Source of the DNA: Acidobacteriota bacterium
GTDB taxonomy: Bacteria > Acidobacteriota > Terriglobia > Bryobacterales > Bryobacteraceae
Length of the DNA stretch: 61,583 nt
Direction of reading: 5' to 3'
Assembly: GCA_026394075.1 (NCBI GenBank)
Contig: JAPKYX010000189.1
Location: forward strand, 1-61,583
A program made the position numbers and the translations under genes. This document shows, piece by piece, positions 43,305 through 53,400 of the stretch. Position 1 is the stretch's first letter. Every line of letters begins with the position of its first letter. The notes under the pieces were generated by a model. That model did no database searches and was not told where the DNA came from. It was given only the letters and a program-made list of their open reading frames with translations.

Positions 43305-44699
43305 ATGCGTCAGCAATGTTATAGTTCCAGGTTGAACCGGCTATTTACCTTCCCGATACTGGCCCTGCTGCCGCTGCTGTCCACATTGCCTGCCTGGGGT
43401 GGCATCCAGGCGGGAGCCGCCGTGCGAACCATTACCCCGGCCATGGACCCCGCCAAGCCCGTCTACATCGCTGGCTTCGGCAACAATCGTGTGGCCACGG
43501 GCGTCCATGATGAGCTGTACGCGCGCTGTCTGGCGATGCGTTCCGGTGGTCCGCCGGTGGTGCTGTGCTCCGTCGATTCGATCGGTCTGTTTTTTGATGA
43601 CGTGCAGAAGATCCGCGCGGGCGTACCGCAAGCGCAGGTGATCGTGGCCGCGACGCATAGCCATGAGACGCCCGACACACTGGGCTTGTGGGGGCCATCG
43701 CCGGGCGTCAGCGGAATCAACGAAGAGTACAACGCCCTGGTGGTCCGGCGGACCATCGAAGCGGCGCAGGCGGCACTGAAGGCGATGCGGGGCGCAAAGC
43801 TGACCGTCACCAAGACGCGTCCGCCGGAGCTGGCCAGCTACATCCGCGATGGCCGCCCGCCGGTATTGCTCGACGACGAACTGGTGATCCTGCGGTTGAG
43901 CCGCGGCAACGGACGCGGCATCGCGACGTTGATCAACTGGGCCAACCATCCTGAGGCGCTGGGGTCAAAGAACACCTTGCTGACCGCCGACTTTCCGTGG
44001 GCCTTGGCCCGCGATACGGAGTCTCGCCTGGGCGGAGTCACCATCTTTATCAATGGAGCACTGGGCGGCCTGATGACACCGCTGGGCGTCAAGGTGCGTG
44101 ACCCGCGCTACAACGAGATCGCCCCGCCCGATTCATTCCGCTTGGCCGAAGTGATCGGCAACGGTGTGGCCGATATCGTGGTGGACACGGTTCTCAAGAC
44201 GCGGCCTTCCGGGTCGAGCAAAGTCACCTATCAGGAGACGCTGGTGAAGATCCCGGTGTCGAATCCAGGGTTCGTTCAAGCTGCGGCGGCCAATCTCTAC
44301 AAGGGCCGGAAGGCCTTTGGTCCCGACAAGGTGAGCACCACGCCCGTTGGTCTGTTGCGGATCATGCACCGGGGTAAACCGCTGCTGGAAGCGGCGGCAA
44401 TTCCGGGCGAACTCTACCCGGAGATCAGCCTGGGCGGTGTCGTCCGCTATCCGGGCGCGGATTTCCCCGACGCAGCCATCGAGCCGGGCGTCAAGACGAT
44501 GATGAAGGCCCCATATCGCATGGTGCTGGGCCTGACCAACGACGAGATCGGCTACATCATCCCCAAGGCCGAATGGGACAATCAGGCACCCTGGCTGAAC
44601 AACGCGCCCAAGCGCCTCTACGGCGAAGTGAACTCGATTGGCCCGGAAGCGGCGCCGGTGATCACGCAGGCCGTGAAAGAGCTGTTGAGCAAACCCTAA
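43305..44699 (+). CDS. Neutral ceramidase N-terminal-domain-like exported hydrolase
   Basis: A 464-residue exported protein (signal about 1-32). Motifs of the neutral/alkaline ceramidase N-terminal domain: GAAVRTITPAMDPAKPVYIAG, HDELYARCLAM, VVLCSVDSIGLF, VIVAATHSHETPDTLG with a zinc-ligand His pair, and INWANHPEALG. Full ceramidases are about 650 residues and have a C-terminal Ig-like domain, absent here. Such shorter homologues are common in this group and their substrates are unknown. Cleavage of an amide lipid is possible, not shown. Confidence 0.85.
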   Translation: MRQQCYSSRLNRLFTFPILALLPLLSTLPAWGGIQAGAAVRTITPAMDPAKPVYIAGFGNNRVATGVHDELYARCLAMRSGGPPVVLCSVDSIGLFFDDVQKIRAGVPQAQVIVAATHSHETPDTLGLWGPSPGVSGINEEYNALVVRRTIEAAQAALKAMRGAKLTVTKTRPPELASYIRDGRPPVLLDDELVILRLSRGNGRGIATLINWANHPEALGSKNTLLTADFPWALARDTESRLGGVTIFINGALGGLMTPLGVKVRDPRYNEIAPPDSFRLAEVIGNGVADIVVDTVLKTRPSGSSKVTYQETLVKIPVSNPGFVQAAAANLYKGRKAFGPDKVSTTPVGLLRIMHRGKPLLEAAAIPGELYPEISLGGVVRYPGADFPDAAIEPGVKTMMKAPYRMVLGLTNDEIGYIIPKAEWDNQAPWLNNAPKRLYGEVNSIGPEAAPVITQAVKELLSKP

Positions 44700-44732
44700 G
44701 CCCCACCCGCGGCCGATACCCCAGGAGCATTC

Positions 44733-45818
44733 ATGACCCGTCGCACCTTCTTCTCTTCAGCCCTGGCCGCCTCGGCCGTGGCCGCCGCGCCTCCGGCTGA
44801 CCCGTGGCCGCTGGGGATCAACACTTATTGCCTGCGCTTCCAACGCTGGAACGACCGGAAGCTGATCGACTGGTGTATCGAGCAGAAGCTGGACGCCATC
44901 TTCCTGCAGGATTCGCTCGACCCCGGTGTGATGGACCCCAAGCATTGGGCGGAGGTCCGGCAATGGACCCAGGAAGCGAAGCTCCGCGTCGAAACCGGCG
45001 GCGGCACCATCCTACCCAAGACCGCCGACGCCTATGCGTCCAACGTCGCGACGCTGCGCAAGAACATTGAGCGGGCAGCGGCCACCGGGTCGCCCATCGT
45101 GCGCGCACTGCTGGCCTCGGACCGGCGCGCCATGCCGCCCGGTCCAGTGGAAAAGCACATCGAGACCACGGTGAAGGTGCTGCGCGAAGTCCGCAGCCAG
45201 GTGATGGATGCCGGCGTCAAGATCGGCCTGGAGAACCACAAGGAGCTGCAAGCCTGGGAAACTCGCCAGGTGATCGAGACGGCAGGCAAGGAGTTTGTCG
45301 GCAGCTACCTCGACACCGGTAACCCCGTGTTCGTCTTTGAAGACCCGGCCACCACGATTGAGCATCTGGCCCCCCTGGCCGTTACCTTCCACCTGCGGGA
45401 CTCGGTGGTCTACGAGCACCCCGAAGGCATTGCCGTGCAGTGGGTGCCGCTGGGGGAGGGAACGTCAGACTTCAAGAAGTTGGTGGCGCGCGCCCGCGAA
45501 CTGATGCCGGCCGGTGTGCACATCTACTGCAAGCCGATCACGGCGCGGCCTCCGGTGGTCCTGCCGGTCACCACCACCGGCAAAGACGCTCGCGAGTGGT
45601 GGGACTTGTTCCCCCGCGCCCGCGCCAGCGAACTGGCCCAGTTCATCGCCCTGGCCAAACGGGGCCGCCCGTATGACAAACCGATGGTGGTGGAAGACTA
45701 CCCCGGTAGGCCTGAGGCGTATGTAGAGGCACTTAAGTATCAGCAGCTGGAACACATGACGCGGAGCCTGGATTACTGCCGCAAAACCCTAAACCTGGGC
45801 GTCCGCTGGCGCGGATAG
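44733..45818 (+). CDS. Tat-exported xylose-isomerase-like TIM barrel protein
   Basis: A 361-residue protein with a CAGGAG ribosome site and a twin-arginine signal (MTRRTFFSSALAASAVAAAP). The mature part is a sugar-phosphate isomerase/epimerase-type TIM barrel: GINTYCLRF, LDAIFLQDSLDP, VKIGLENHKELQAWET with a metal-site Glu, GSYLDTGNPVF, VTFHLRDSVVY and VEDYPGRPEAYV. Proteins of this family isomerise or epimerise sugars, and exported versions are frequent here. It follows the ceramidase-like gene by 33 bases and is followed by a strong hairpin. Confidence 0.85.
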   Translation: MTRRTFFSSALAASAVAAAPPADPWPLGINTYCLRFQRWNDRKLIDWCIEQKLDAIFLQDSLDPGVMDPKHWAEVRQWTQEAKLRVETGGGTILPKTADAYASNVATLRKNIERAAATGSPIVRALLASDRRAMPPGPVEKHIETTVKVLREVRSQVMDAGVKIGLENHKELQAWETRQVIETAGKEFVGSYLDTGNPVFVFEDPATTIEHLAPLAVTFHLRDSVVYEHPEGIAVQWVPLGEGTSDFKKLVARARELMPAGVHIYCKPITARPPVVLPVTTTGKDAREWWDLFPRARASELAQFIALAKRGRPYDKPMVVEDYPGRPEAYVEALKYQQLEHMTRSLDYCRKTLNLGVRWRG

Positions 45819-45851
45819 CGCCTTCCGGTACTAGCAATTGGACCGCCGTGT

Positions 45852-45880
45852 AGCCCCATGCGTCAGCTTGGGGCTTTTTC
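45852..45880 (+). terminator. Intrinsic terminator within the REP-like element
   Basis: The first half of the element, stem AGCCCCA/TGGGGCT followed directly by TTTTTC, has the form of a Rho-independent terminator and lies about 34 bases after the TIM-barrel gene. Confidence 0.6.
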
Positions 45881-45917
45881 GGGTACAGGAAGAAGCCCCA
45901 AGCTGACGCATGGGGCT
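45852..45917. repeat. Paired REP-like palindrome
   Basis: Two perfect 25-base inverted arms (45852-45876 and 45893-45917) flank a 16-base loop. Each arm is itself a hairpin: AGCCCCA and TGGGGCT pair around TGCGTCAGCT. Two inverted copies of a small hairpin unit is the layout of REP/BIME elements. The motif contains GCGTCAGC. No second copy was noticed in the window, so multiplicity in the genome is unknown. Confidence 0.7.
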
Positions 45918-46195
45918 GGTGCCTGCTTGGCCATGCTGCCGTAGGCAGATAACACTCTCTGAATCAATCAGATCAATGCCGTGTCGATCGGGCGGGCATC
46001 ATACCGGCCTGCCGTTGCTTCAGCCACTGCTTCCCGTCACCGACGGCTGCCTCCCGCTACCCTTAGCTCCACCTTACCCCCTACGGACTACAGTCTCCGG
46101 CATAGTACGAAGTGCCGTTTTGCCCTGGTACCACCCCGTACCAGCTCCTCAGAGTTTTCCCACCCCTGAACCGCAAACTGGTCTCAGGCGAACAC

Positions 46196-47434
46196 ATGGG
46201 AACCCTGGCACTGGCACTCACTCTGGCGATCGAAGCAACTGAGGTCCGCAGCCGCGCCGCCGGGCTGGTGGAAAACCTGGAAGCGAAGTTTCAACCCTTT
46301 GTTTTGAATGCTTCGACCTGCGGCACGGTAGCAGACGGAAACTCGGACGACACCCAGGCCCTACAGCGCTGCATCAACACCTTACCTGAGTACGCCACCC
46401 TCGACGGCGAAGGCCGTACCTACCTGGTCTCGGTTTTGAACCTGAAATCCCGGATGCGCCTCCGTAACTTCCGCCTGAGCAAGTTTGCCGGCACCGAGAA
46501 CATGACCTCGCCCGTCACCCTCGATGGCCGCACCGAGGCCAAGACCGATGTGATCGTCGAGAACGTCCAGGTGGCCGGCAATCGCCAGTTCGAAACCAAC
46601 TTGGTGACGCCGTCGGCTGAAGACGGCGGCCGCCACTGCTTCCGATTCGTCGGCCAACTGAACTTGATCGCCCTGCTGAACGTCAACGGTTCCTTCTGCG
46701 GCAGCGACGGTTTGCAACTGGGTGGCCACCACGCCACCACGTCCGACGCGCCGGAAGGGCTGGCGGTGCAGAACGTCGTGGTCCGCGATGCGGTCTTCAA
46801 TAGCAACCGCCGCGTGGGCATCGCCTTTGAGGGCGGCCACAACCTCTACTTCATCAACGTCGAGACCCGCTTCAACGGCCGCAAGCTGGACCCGGCCGCC
46901 ACCCCAACCCAGGGCAACTACTGCGCCCATGTCGACAACGCCTGCTTCGGCACCGGCGTCTGGACCGAGAATGACCACGACGCGGCGGGCGGCTCCTTCG
47001 ACAGCATCTACTTCGTCAACCTGAATTCCACCGCCAACTTCACCCGCGCCTTCTACGCCTACTCACAATCCGGCCCGAAAGTGATTGGCTTTCGCGTCAA
47101 GTCGAACCTAGTGATCCTGGAATCCACCCTGGACGCGGGCGCTGAGCCGGTGGCGGGCAACCCTATCGCCATCCAGTTCTCCTCCTCCTCGCCCGATGGC
47201 GCGGGTGCGGTCTACTCGGGTGTCGAGATCGGCCGCAGCACCATTCACGGCACGGTGACCGCCCGGTCGCTCGACGGCCTGATGCTGCGCGACAGCAAGG
47301 TCACCGCCTCACTGCTGGGCTTCGTCGAATACTTCGACCGCATAGACGTGCAGAACGTGGAACGTCGCGGCGAGTTCCTCTCCTCGCGGTGGCTGCGCCC
47401 CGATGGCACCGCCGGTGCGGTGGTCCGCTACTAA
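46196..47434 (+). CDS. Right-handed beta-helix (pectate-lyase-like) protein
   Basis: From the ATG at 46196 the product is 412 residues. It begins with a short hydrophobic stretch (MGTLALALTLAIEA) that is a poor signal peptide; an upstream in-frame ATG at 46112 gives no better one. The sequence shows a GTVADGNSDDTQALQRCINT segment typical of pectate-lyase-superfamily starts, then repeated beta-strand coils (DVIVENVQVAGNRQ, LIALLNVNGSFCGSDGLQLGG, NVVVRDAVFNSNRRVGIAFEGG, LYFINVETRFNGR). Polysaccharide binding or cleavage is the family theme. No catalytic set can be assigned. Confidence 0.75.
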   Translation: MGTLALALTLAIEATEVRSRAAGLVENLEAKFQPFVLNASTCGTVADGNSDDTQALQRCINTLPEYATLDGEGRTYLVSVLNLKSRMRLRNFRLSKFAGTENMTSPVTLDGRTEAKTDVIVENVQVAGNRQFETNLVTPSAEDGGRHCFRFVGQLNLIALLNVNGSFCGSDGLQLGGHHATTSDAPEGLAVQNVVVRDAVFNSNRRVGIAFEGGHNLYFINVETRFNGRKLDPAATPTQGNYCAHVDNACFGTGVWTENDHDAAGGSFDSIYFVNLNSTANFTRAFYAYSQSGPKVIGFRVKSNLVILESTLDAGAEPVAGNPIAIQFSSSSPDGAGAVYSGVEIGRSTIHGTVTARSLDGLMLRDSKVTASLLGFVEYFDRIDVQNVERRGEFLSSRWLRPDGTAGAVVRY

Positions 47435-47473
47435 CCGGTCACGCCATCCGTAGGTCAGAATAGTGAGGCAGCT

Positions 47474-49702
47474 ATGCCTCGCGCCCTTCACCAGCATTGC
47501 AAACGGATCCTGCTGGCTCTTCTGTTCTCTGCGGCGCTTCAGGCCCAGGTCCATGGCTTGATCCAGGATGGACGGACGGGCGAAGCGCTCAGCAAAGCTC
47601 GGGTGACGGCGCGCGACCAGTCGGTCGCCAGCGACGCGCAAGGGCGGTTCTCGATCACTGCCACCACCGGCGATGAGCTTCGAGTTTCCCTGGTGGGCTA
47701 CCGGACGCTTCGCGTCGTCGTCAGCGACAGCGCGCGCGAGCTCGAACTGGTGCTGACGCCCGATGGCCTTTCGCAGACCGATAGCGTCGAAGTCAAGGAA
47801 GGTCCATTTGATGCGCGCTATTCATCCAGCCCCTCGGAGCGGACCCTCAGTTCGGCCGAGCTGAGAAATCTGACGGGCGTGATTGCCAATGACCCTTTGC
47901 GGGCGGTCCAAAGTCTGCCCGGTGTGGCCTCCTCCAACGACTTCACCGCCAGCATGTCGATCCGCGGCGCGGACTTCCGTCGCGTGGGCATCTACTTGGA
48001 CGGTGTCCTGATGAACAACCCGCTGCATTCAACACAAGGCCAGCAGGCCAGCGGCAGCCTCTCCATGCTGAATACGGATGTAGTGGAGACGGTCACCCTG
48101 CATGCCGCCGCGCCGCCGGTTTCCTACATGGACCGCAACGCGGCGGCGCTCGAAATGACCATCCGGGAAGGCACCGACAAAGGCCTGGCCTGGCGGGTCA
48201 ATGGGGGCGTCGCCGGGGCCAGCGCACTGGCCGAAGGTCCGTGGCGCAAAGGTACCTGGTTGGTCAGCGTCCGCAAAAGCTACCTGCAATACCTGCTGCA
48301 GAAAGCGCGAGCCATTGACACGCTCGCTTTCGGCTTCTTCGATACGCAAGCCAAGTTGGGCTACAACCCCACGCGGCGGCAGCATGTCACGCTCGCTTTG
48401 TTTGACGGCGTGTCTGACCTGGACCGCTCCAACGCTCGTGCCACGTTGGGCGCCAATGCCATCCTCAACGGGACCTACCATATGACCAACGTGCAGTTGG
48501 GGCATCGCTGGACACCGGGCGAGCGGATTCTGGTGACCAACAAGCTGTCCTGGCTGCGCGAACGGAGTGAGAACGTCAATGTGCTGCAACTGCCCTTGAC
48601 CCGCGCCGGCTATCGCGAATGGATCGCCAATTCCGGGCTGGAATGGAAACTGCTGCGGGCCGGTTCGTCGTTTCGCCAAATCCTCGATGACGGCTTCGAG
48701 GCCCGCTATGTGTTCAACCCCGTGTCCGTCCGGCGCCGGGACCTCTGGGACGCGTCGGCGTTGCGCGCGGGCGGCTACGTCGAGCAAGGCTTTGCTTCGC
48801 GGCGGCTATCGGGTACCCTCGGGACCCGCATCGACGGCACCACGGCGCGGCAACCGCGCACGTTCTCTCCCCATGCCGGTCTCCGGATGCGGTTAAGCAA
48901 CTCCACCCAATGGATCGCCAGTTGGAGCCAGGCCGCGCAGTACACGCCACTCAGTGCCTTGACCATCGCCAACCTGGGCAACAGCGCCCTGCTTCCTTCC
49001 CGAGCCATCCACGCCGTCACCGGCATTGAGCAGGCGCTGAACCCGACCACGCGCGTGCGCGTCGAAGCCTACTACCGCGCCGATCGGGACTTGCCCGCCC
49101 AGCCGCTGGCCGACATCCGGCAACTGGCCAATGGTCAGGTGTTGTTTCCCCCGGCGGCGGCGCGTTTTGAGAACTCACTCCGCGGCGTAGCCCGTGGCAT
49201 CGAGATCTTCCTCCAGAAGCGGAGCGCCAATCGGTGGAATGGCTGGGTCTCCTACGGCTGGTCCCGGGCCCGCATGCGGGATGGCATTACCGGTGCCCAC
49301 TACGATGCCGACACTGATCAGCGGCATACGGTGAACGGCTACGCCAGCTACCGCTGGAGCGCGAGCGTCAACCTCAGCGCCCGCTATAGCTACGGCTCCA
49401 ATTTCCCGGTCCCCGGGTTCTTCTCGCTCCGCAATGGCCAGTACTTTTTGTCCACCCAGCGCAATACCGTTCGCCTGCCCCAGTACAGCCGGGCCGACTT
49501 CCGCGTGAACAAGCAGTTTGAGCGCAAGAAGTGGCGCGGAGTCTTGTTCCTGGAGGTGATGAATCTGTTCAATACCGACAACCGCACCTTCGATTCCTAC
49601 AACGGCTACAACGTGCGCACCGGCCAAGCCAACGTCTCCTTGCTGCGCCTGTTCCCCATTGTCCCGGCGGCGGGTTGGATGATGGACTGGGGCAACCGCT
49701 AG
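47474..49702 (+). CDS. TonB-dependent receptor with carboxypeptidase-like N-terminus
   Basis: A 742-residue outer-membrane receptor with a signal peptide ending near LQAQV and a GAGG ribosome site. A CarboxypepD_reg-like domain (GLIQDGRTGEALSKARVTAR, DAQGRFSITATTGDELRV) precedes the plug (LRAVQSLPGVASSNDFTASM, IRGADFRRVGIYLDGVLMNN) and a beta-barrel ending in a short aromatic strand (WMMDWGNR). TonB-coupled uptake of a large or scarce substrate is the family role. The genomic neighbourhood suggests a glycan- or lipid-derived ligand (inference). Confidence 0.9.
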   Translation: MPRALHQHCKRILLALLFSAALQAQVHGLIQDGRTGEALSKARVTARDQSVASDAQGRFSITATTGDELRVSLVGYRTLRVVVSDSARELELVLTPDGLSQTDSVEVKEGPFDARYSSSPSERTLSSAELRNLTGVIANDPLRAVQSLPGVASSNDFTASMSIRGADFRRVGIYLDGVLMNNPLHSTQGQQASGSLSMLNTDVVETVTLHAAAPPVSYMDRNAAALEMTIREGTDKGLAWRVNGGVAGASALAEGPWRKGTWLVSVRKSYLQYLLQKARAIDTLAFGFFDTQAKLGYNPTRRQHVTLALFDGVSDLDRSNARATLGANAILNGTYHMTNVQLGHRWTPGERILVTNKLSWLRERSENVNVLQLPLTRAGYREWIANSGLEWKLLRAGSSFRQILDDGFEARYVFNPVSVRRRDLWDASALRAGGYVEQGFASRRLSGTLGTRIDGTTARQPRTFSPHAGLRMRLSNSTQWIASWSQAAQYTPLSALTIANLGNSALLPSRAIHAVTGIEQALNPTTRVRVEAYYRADRDLPAQPLADIRQLANGQVLFPPAAARFENSLRGVARGIEIFLQKRSANRWNGWVSYGWSRARMRDGITGAHYDADTDQRHTVNGYASYRWSASVNLSARYSYGSNFPVPGFFSLRNGQYFLSTQRNTVRLPQYSRADFRVNKQFERKKWRGVLFLEVMNLFNTDNRTFDSYNGYNVRTGQANVSLLRLFPIVPAAGWMMDWGNR

Positions 49703-49721
49703 GCTCCCGCCCGTCTGGCGT

Positions 49722-49744
49722 TGCGCGGCGTACTAGGCCGCGCA
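49722..49744 (+). terminator. Hairpin after the TonB receptor gene
   Basis: TGCGCGGC (49722-49729) pairs with GCCGCGCA (49737-49744) around a seven-base loop, 20 bases after the stop. No T-run follows, so it is only a possible 3' end structure. Confidence 0.35.
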
Positions 49745-49816
49745 TCTGGCTCGCCCCGGTACTTCCGCCCGTTTCTTCTCAGGTGTCTGTCGCAGTTCGC
49801 GCCCAATACTCAAGTC

Positions 49817-50263
49817 ATGCGGAACAGCCGTGCGGCGCAAATCTGGAGCGGAATGGTGATGGTCTCGCTGGCCTTGCCCACCATCGCCCCGGCGCAGCAG
49901 GTGCTCGATCCGCAGCACTATCAGCACCTACAGCAGCAGGTGGAGCAACTGCGGGCCGATGCGCCGGTGAAGCGTTCCAAGCTCTGGAAGTTCTCGGCGC
50001 TGGCCTTGGCCGGAGCCTTGGCCGCCGACTCGGCTTCCTCCTGGGGCCGCCCGGAACTCAATCCCTTGGTACGCGGCAACGCGGGCCGTTTTGACGCGCG
50101 CAGCTTCGGCTTGAAGGCCGGCATCGCGGGCGGGGGACTGCTGACCCAATATCTTCTTCTTCGTAAGGCGCCGCAGGCTGAAAAAGCCGCCGCCTGGACC
50201 AACTTTGGCGCCGCGGGCTTGCTTGGCGCGGCCGCCATTCACAACTACCAAGCAAGGCGATAG
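49817..50263 (+). CDS. Small exported or membrane protein next to the TonB receptor
   Basis: From the ATG at 49817 the product is 148 residues: a signal-like N-terminus (IWSGMVMVSLALPTIAPAQQ), a polar helical stretch (HYQHLQQQVEQLRAD), and three hydrophobic Ala/Gly-rich segments (about 53-68, 95-115, 123-140). An in-frame ATG at 49721 has weaker support because it buries the signal. No family is recognised. It may be an envelope accessory protein of the receptor locus. A terminator follows at 50286. Confidence 0.65.
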   Translation: MRNSRAAQIWSGMVMVSLALPTIAPAQQVLDPQHYQHLQQQVEQLRADAPVKRSKLWKFSALALAGALAADSASSWGRPELNPLVRGNAGRFDARSFGLKAGIAGGGLLTQYLLLRKAPQAEKAAAWTNFGAAGLLGAAAIHNYQARR

Positions 50264-50285
50264 GGTTCGTTTCTCCTTTACTTTA

Positions 50286-50318
50286 CGGGCCGGTGAATTC
50301 TAGCCGGCCCGCTTTTTT
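50286..50318 (+). terminator. Rho-independent terminator
   Basis: CGGGCCGG (50286-50293) pairs with CCGGCCCG (50304-50311) around a 10-base loop and is followed by CTTTTTTG. It ends the transcript containing the small protein gene. Confidence 0.88.
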
Positions 50319-50396
50319 GCCTGTCTTCGCCAACTCCTCCTCCGCTCCCCAGTCTCGTTCACCCCACGATTCCACGGCTTACTGACCACCAAAATG

Positions 50397-50426
50397 GTGT
50401 CAATCTTGATTCTCCTGTGTTAAAAT
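50397..50426 (+). promoter_or_regulatory. Possible promoter of the Oar-like receptor gene
   Basis: GTGTCA (50397-50402) and TAAAAT (50421-50426) are spaced by 18 bases in an AT-rich interval after the terminator, leaving a leader of about 50 bases. AAAGGAG lies eight bases before the ATG. Confidence 0.3.
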
Positions 50427-50484
50427 TTCACCATCAGCGGGTCTCTGTCGTACCTCTAAATCCTGTGTTTTCAAAGGAGTCTCA

Positions 50485-53400
50485 ATGAGTCGTTTCCTCC
50501 GAACCGTTTTTCTCACTGGTTTGGCCGCCGCGGGCCTATTTGCCCAAAGCTTCCGTGGCACCATCTCGGGCAGTGTCGTGGACACTTCCGGTGCCGCTAT
50601 TCCTGATGCTGCCGTCAAGGCGCAGAACGTGGGCACGGGCTTGATCCGTGAAACCATCACCACCTCGGCGGGCGAGTTCATCGTGCCGGACTTGGCGTTG
50701 GGCATGTACGTCCTCACCATCACCAAGAATGGTTTTCAGTCCACCAGCGTAAAGGACGTTGAAGTGGCTGTGTCCCGTGTCACCAACATCAGTGTGAAGC
50801 TGGGCGTCGCTCAGCAGGCCACGCTGGTGGAAGTTTCCGCCACCGCCGTTACGCTCGACACCACATCCTCCACCCTGGCCGGCGTTGTCGGTCCGCAAAT
50901 GGTGCAGGACCTGCCGATGAATGGCCGCGATTTCCGTCAGATGTTGAAGCTGGCCCCGGGCGTCTCGCCCACCTCCAGCTCCGTCAACGGCATGCGTACC
51001 TCCGGCAACAACTATCAGATCGATGGCGCGGACAACAACGACGCCTTCCACAACACCTCCGCCGTGAACCAGGGCGGCGTTTCCGGCATCGCCGGGACGC
51101 TGCTGCCGGTGGAGGCGATCGATCAGTTCGCCGTTGCCACCAACGCCAGCGCCGAACAGGGCCGCAACGGCGGTTCCAACGTCAACCTGGTGATCAAGTC
51201 GGGCACCAACCAGTTCCATGGTTCGGCTTACTACTTCAATCGCAACGAATACTTTGCCGGTTTTTCGCCCTTCCAGAATCCCGCCACGGACAAAAAGCGC
51301 GTCATGCGCAACGACCAATGGGGCTTTTCGGTAGGTGGTCCGATCGTGAAGAACAAGTTGTTCTACTTCACAACGTTTGAAGGGCAGAAGGCGATTGCCA
51401 ACCTGAGCCTGCGCGCCACGCACCCGTCCACCGCCTGGGTGAATGATGCTCGTGCGCTGCTGACCCGCTACAACGTGCCGGTTAGCTCGGTTTCCAATAA
51501 CTTGCTCAGCTTCTGGCCCTCGCGCTACAACGCCCTGCCGAACACCATCAACAACCTGGTGGCGGGTGACCGGAACGACTACGACAGCTACAATGGCATC
51601 GGCAAGATCGACTACGCCATCGGCGCCAGCAATAATCTGTCGGTCCGTTACTTCGGCGGCACCGGCAAGCAGACGGCGGAAGCGGGCGTGCCGTACCGTG
51701 AGTACTTCCAGGTGGCCCCCAGCCGCATGCACAATGTGGCGGTCAACCTGACGTCCACGCTGTCGCCGCGCCTGGTGAATCAGCTGCTGCTGGGCACCAA
51801 CTACTTCCTCCAGGTGTTCAACGACTCGGATACCAGCCAGAACCCCATCGCGGCCGGCCTCAATACGGGCGTCTCGCAGGATGGCACGCTGAGGGGCTCC
51901 CCCTCGCTGCGTATCACCAACTTCACCGGCGCCTCCGCCACCCAGCCCCTGGGCCGTATCGACACCACGGGCCACATCACGAACAACCTGAGTTGGACCG
52001 TCGGTAAGCACCAGCTGAAGTTTGGCGGGGAATACCGGCGCGCGCACTTCGACGTGTTCTATGACACCAACAAGCGCGGCACGTTCAACTTCGACGGCAC
52101 GCGCGGCCCGTGGTCTGCTGACCCGGCCGTTTCCGCCCCGCTGCGCTCCCTGGCGGACTTCATGGCGGGCTACCTCACCGGCAACAATGGCGCCACCATC
52201 GTCCGTGGCCAACTGCAACGCGACTACCGCATGAACAACATCGATTGGTGGGTGCATGACAACGTGCAGCTCACCTCGAAGCTGAACGTCAACTTCGGCG
52301 TCCGCTGGAGCTACGTCGGACCTTTGTACGACACTGACAAGTCCATCACGGCATTCCGGCCGGGCGTCGGCTTCCGCAATGTCGGTTCCGGCGGTGAGGA
52401 TACCTGGACGAAGGACTTCAATAACTTCGCGCCCCGGTTCGGCTTTGCCTACAACATGCGGCCGAAGACCGTGATCCGCGGCAGCTACGGCTTCTTCTAC
52501 GACGTGCCTCCGATGAACTTCATCATCGCGAACACCGGTATGCCCAATGGCGGCTCCGCTGGCGTCCATGCCAACCCTGCCGGACCGGACCCCGTATTTA
52601 CCCAGACCCGCAACGGCATCAATATCACCCCGAACGAACTGATCTTCCCCACCAACGTCACCCCGACCAACGTGGGCGCCTTTGGCGTCAGCCCGGACTT
52701 CCGCACGCCCTACGTGCAGAACTTCAACCTGAACATCCAACAGCAGCTCAGCTCCAACGTGATTTTGCAGATGGGCTATGTGGGTTCCCGGGGCACCAAG
52801 CTTTCCTTGCTGCGCTCGATCAACCCAGTGGTTGGTGGCCGCCGGTTGCTGGCTGACCAGTTTCCGACGTTGGGTGGTGTGAACATTCTCGAATCGATCG
52901 CCAACTCCAACTACAACTCGTTCCAGACGCAGTTGCGCGTCACCCGCGTCAAGCGCTTCACGATGACGGCCAACTATACCTGGGCGAAGGCCCTGGACAA
53001 TGGCTCAAACGTGCGCAACGCGCTACCGGCCAACAGCTTTAACCTGCGCCGCGAATACGGCCCGGCCAACTTCGACATCCGCCACATCTTCACCGGCTTC
53101 GTCAGCTACGATGTGCCGAACTGGGCACCGAAGTTCCCGCGCCTGGGTAAGGGCTGGCAGTTGAACTCACTGATGACGTTCCACACGGGCGAACCGCTGG
53201 ACGTTTTGTCGGGCACCAACCGCAGCTTGACCCTCGACAACCGCGACCGCGCGGACCTGGTGGGCGATCCGTTTAGCGGTGTTGCCAGCCGGGCGACGCC
53301 ATTCGGTGCGATCCCGTTCTTCAACCCGGCGGCCTTCCGGCCGGCGGCGACGGGTACCTTCGGCAACATCGGCCGTAATGCGTTCTACGGCCCCGGCTTT

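Larger units (their letters stand above)
45819..46195. other. 377-base gene-free stretch
   Basis: This interval holds the paired REP-like palindrome at 45852-45917. A short CTGCC-GTA-GGCAG stem near 45939-45951 and pyrimidine-rich sequence (about 46030-46090) complete it. I see no convincing promoter, RNA gene or ORF; the open frame from 46112 lacks a ribosome site and coding character before 46196. Confidence 0.6.

Noticed and set aside
50536-52740. Long minus-strand open frame (734 codons) opposite the Oar-like receptor
   Set aside because: Shadow of GC-rich codon use; composition is Val/Gly/Arg-rich without any domain, and it lies wholly inside a well-supported receptor gene.
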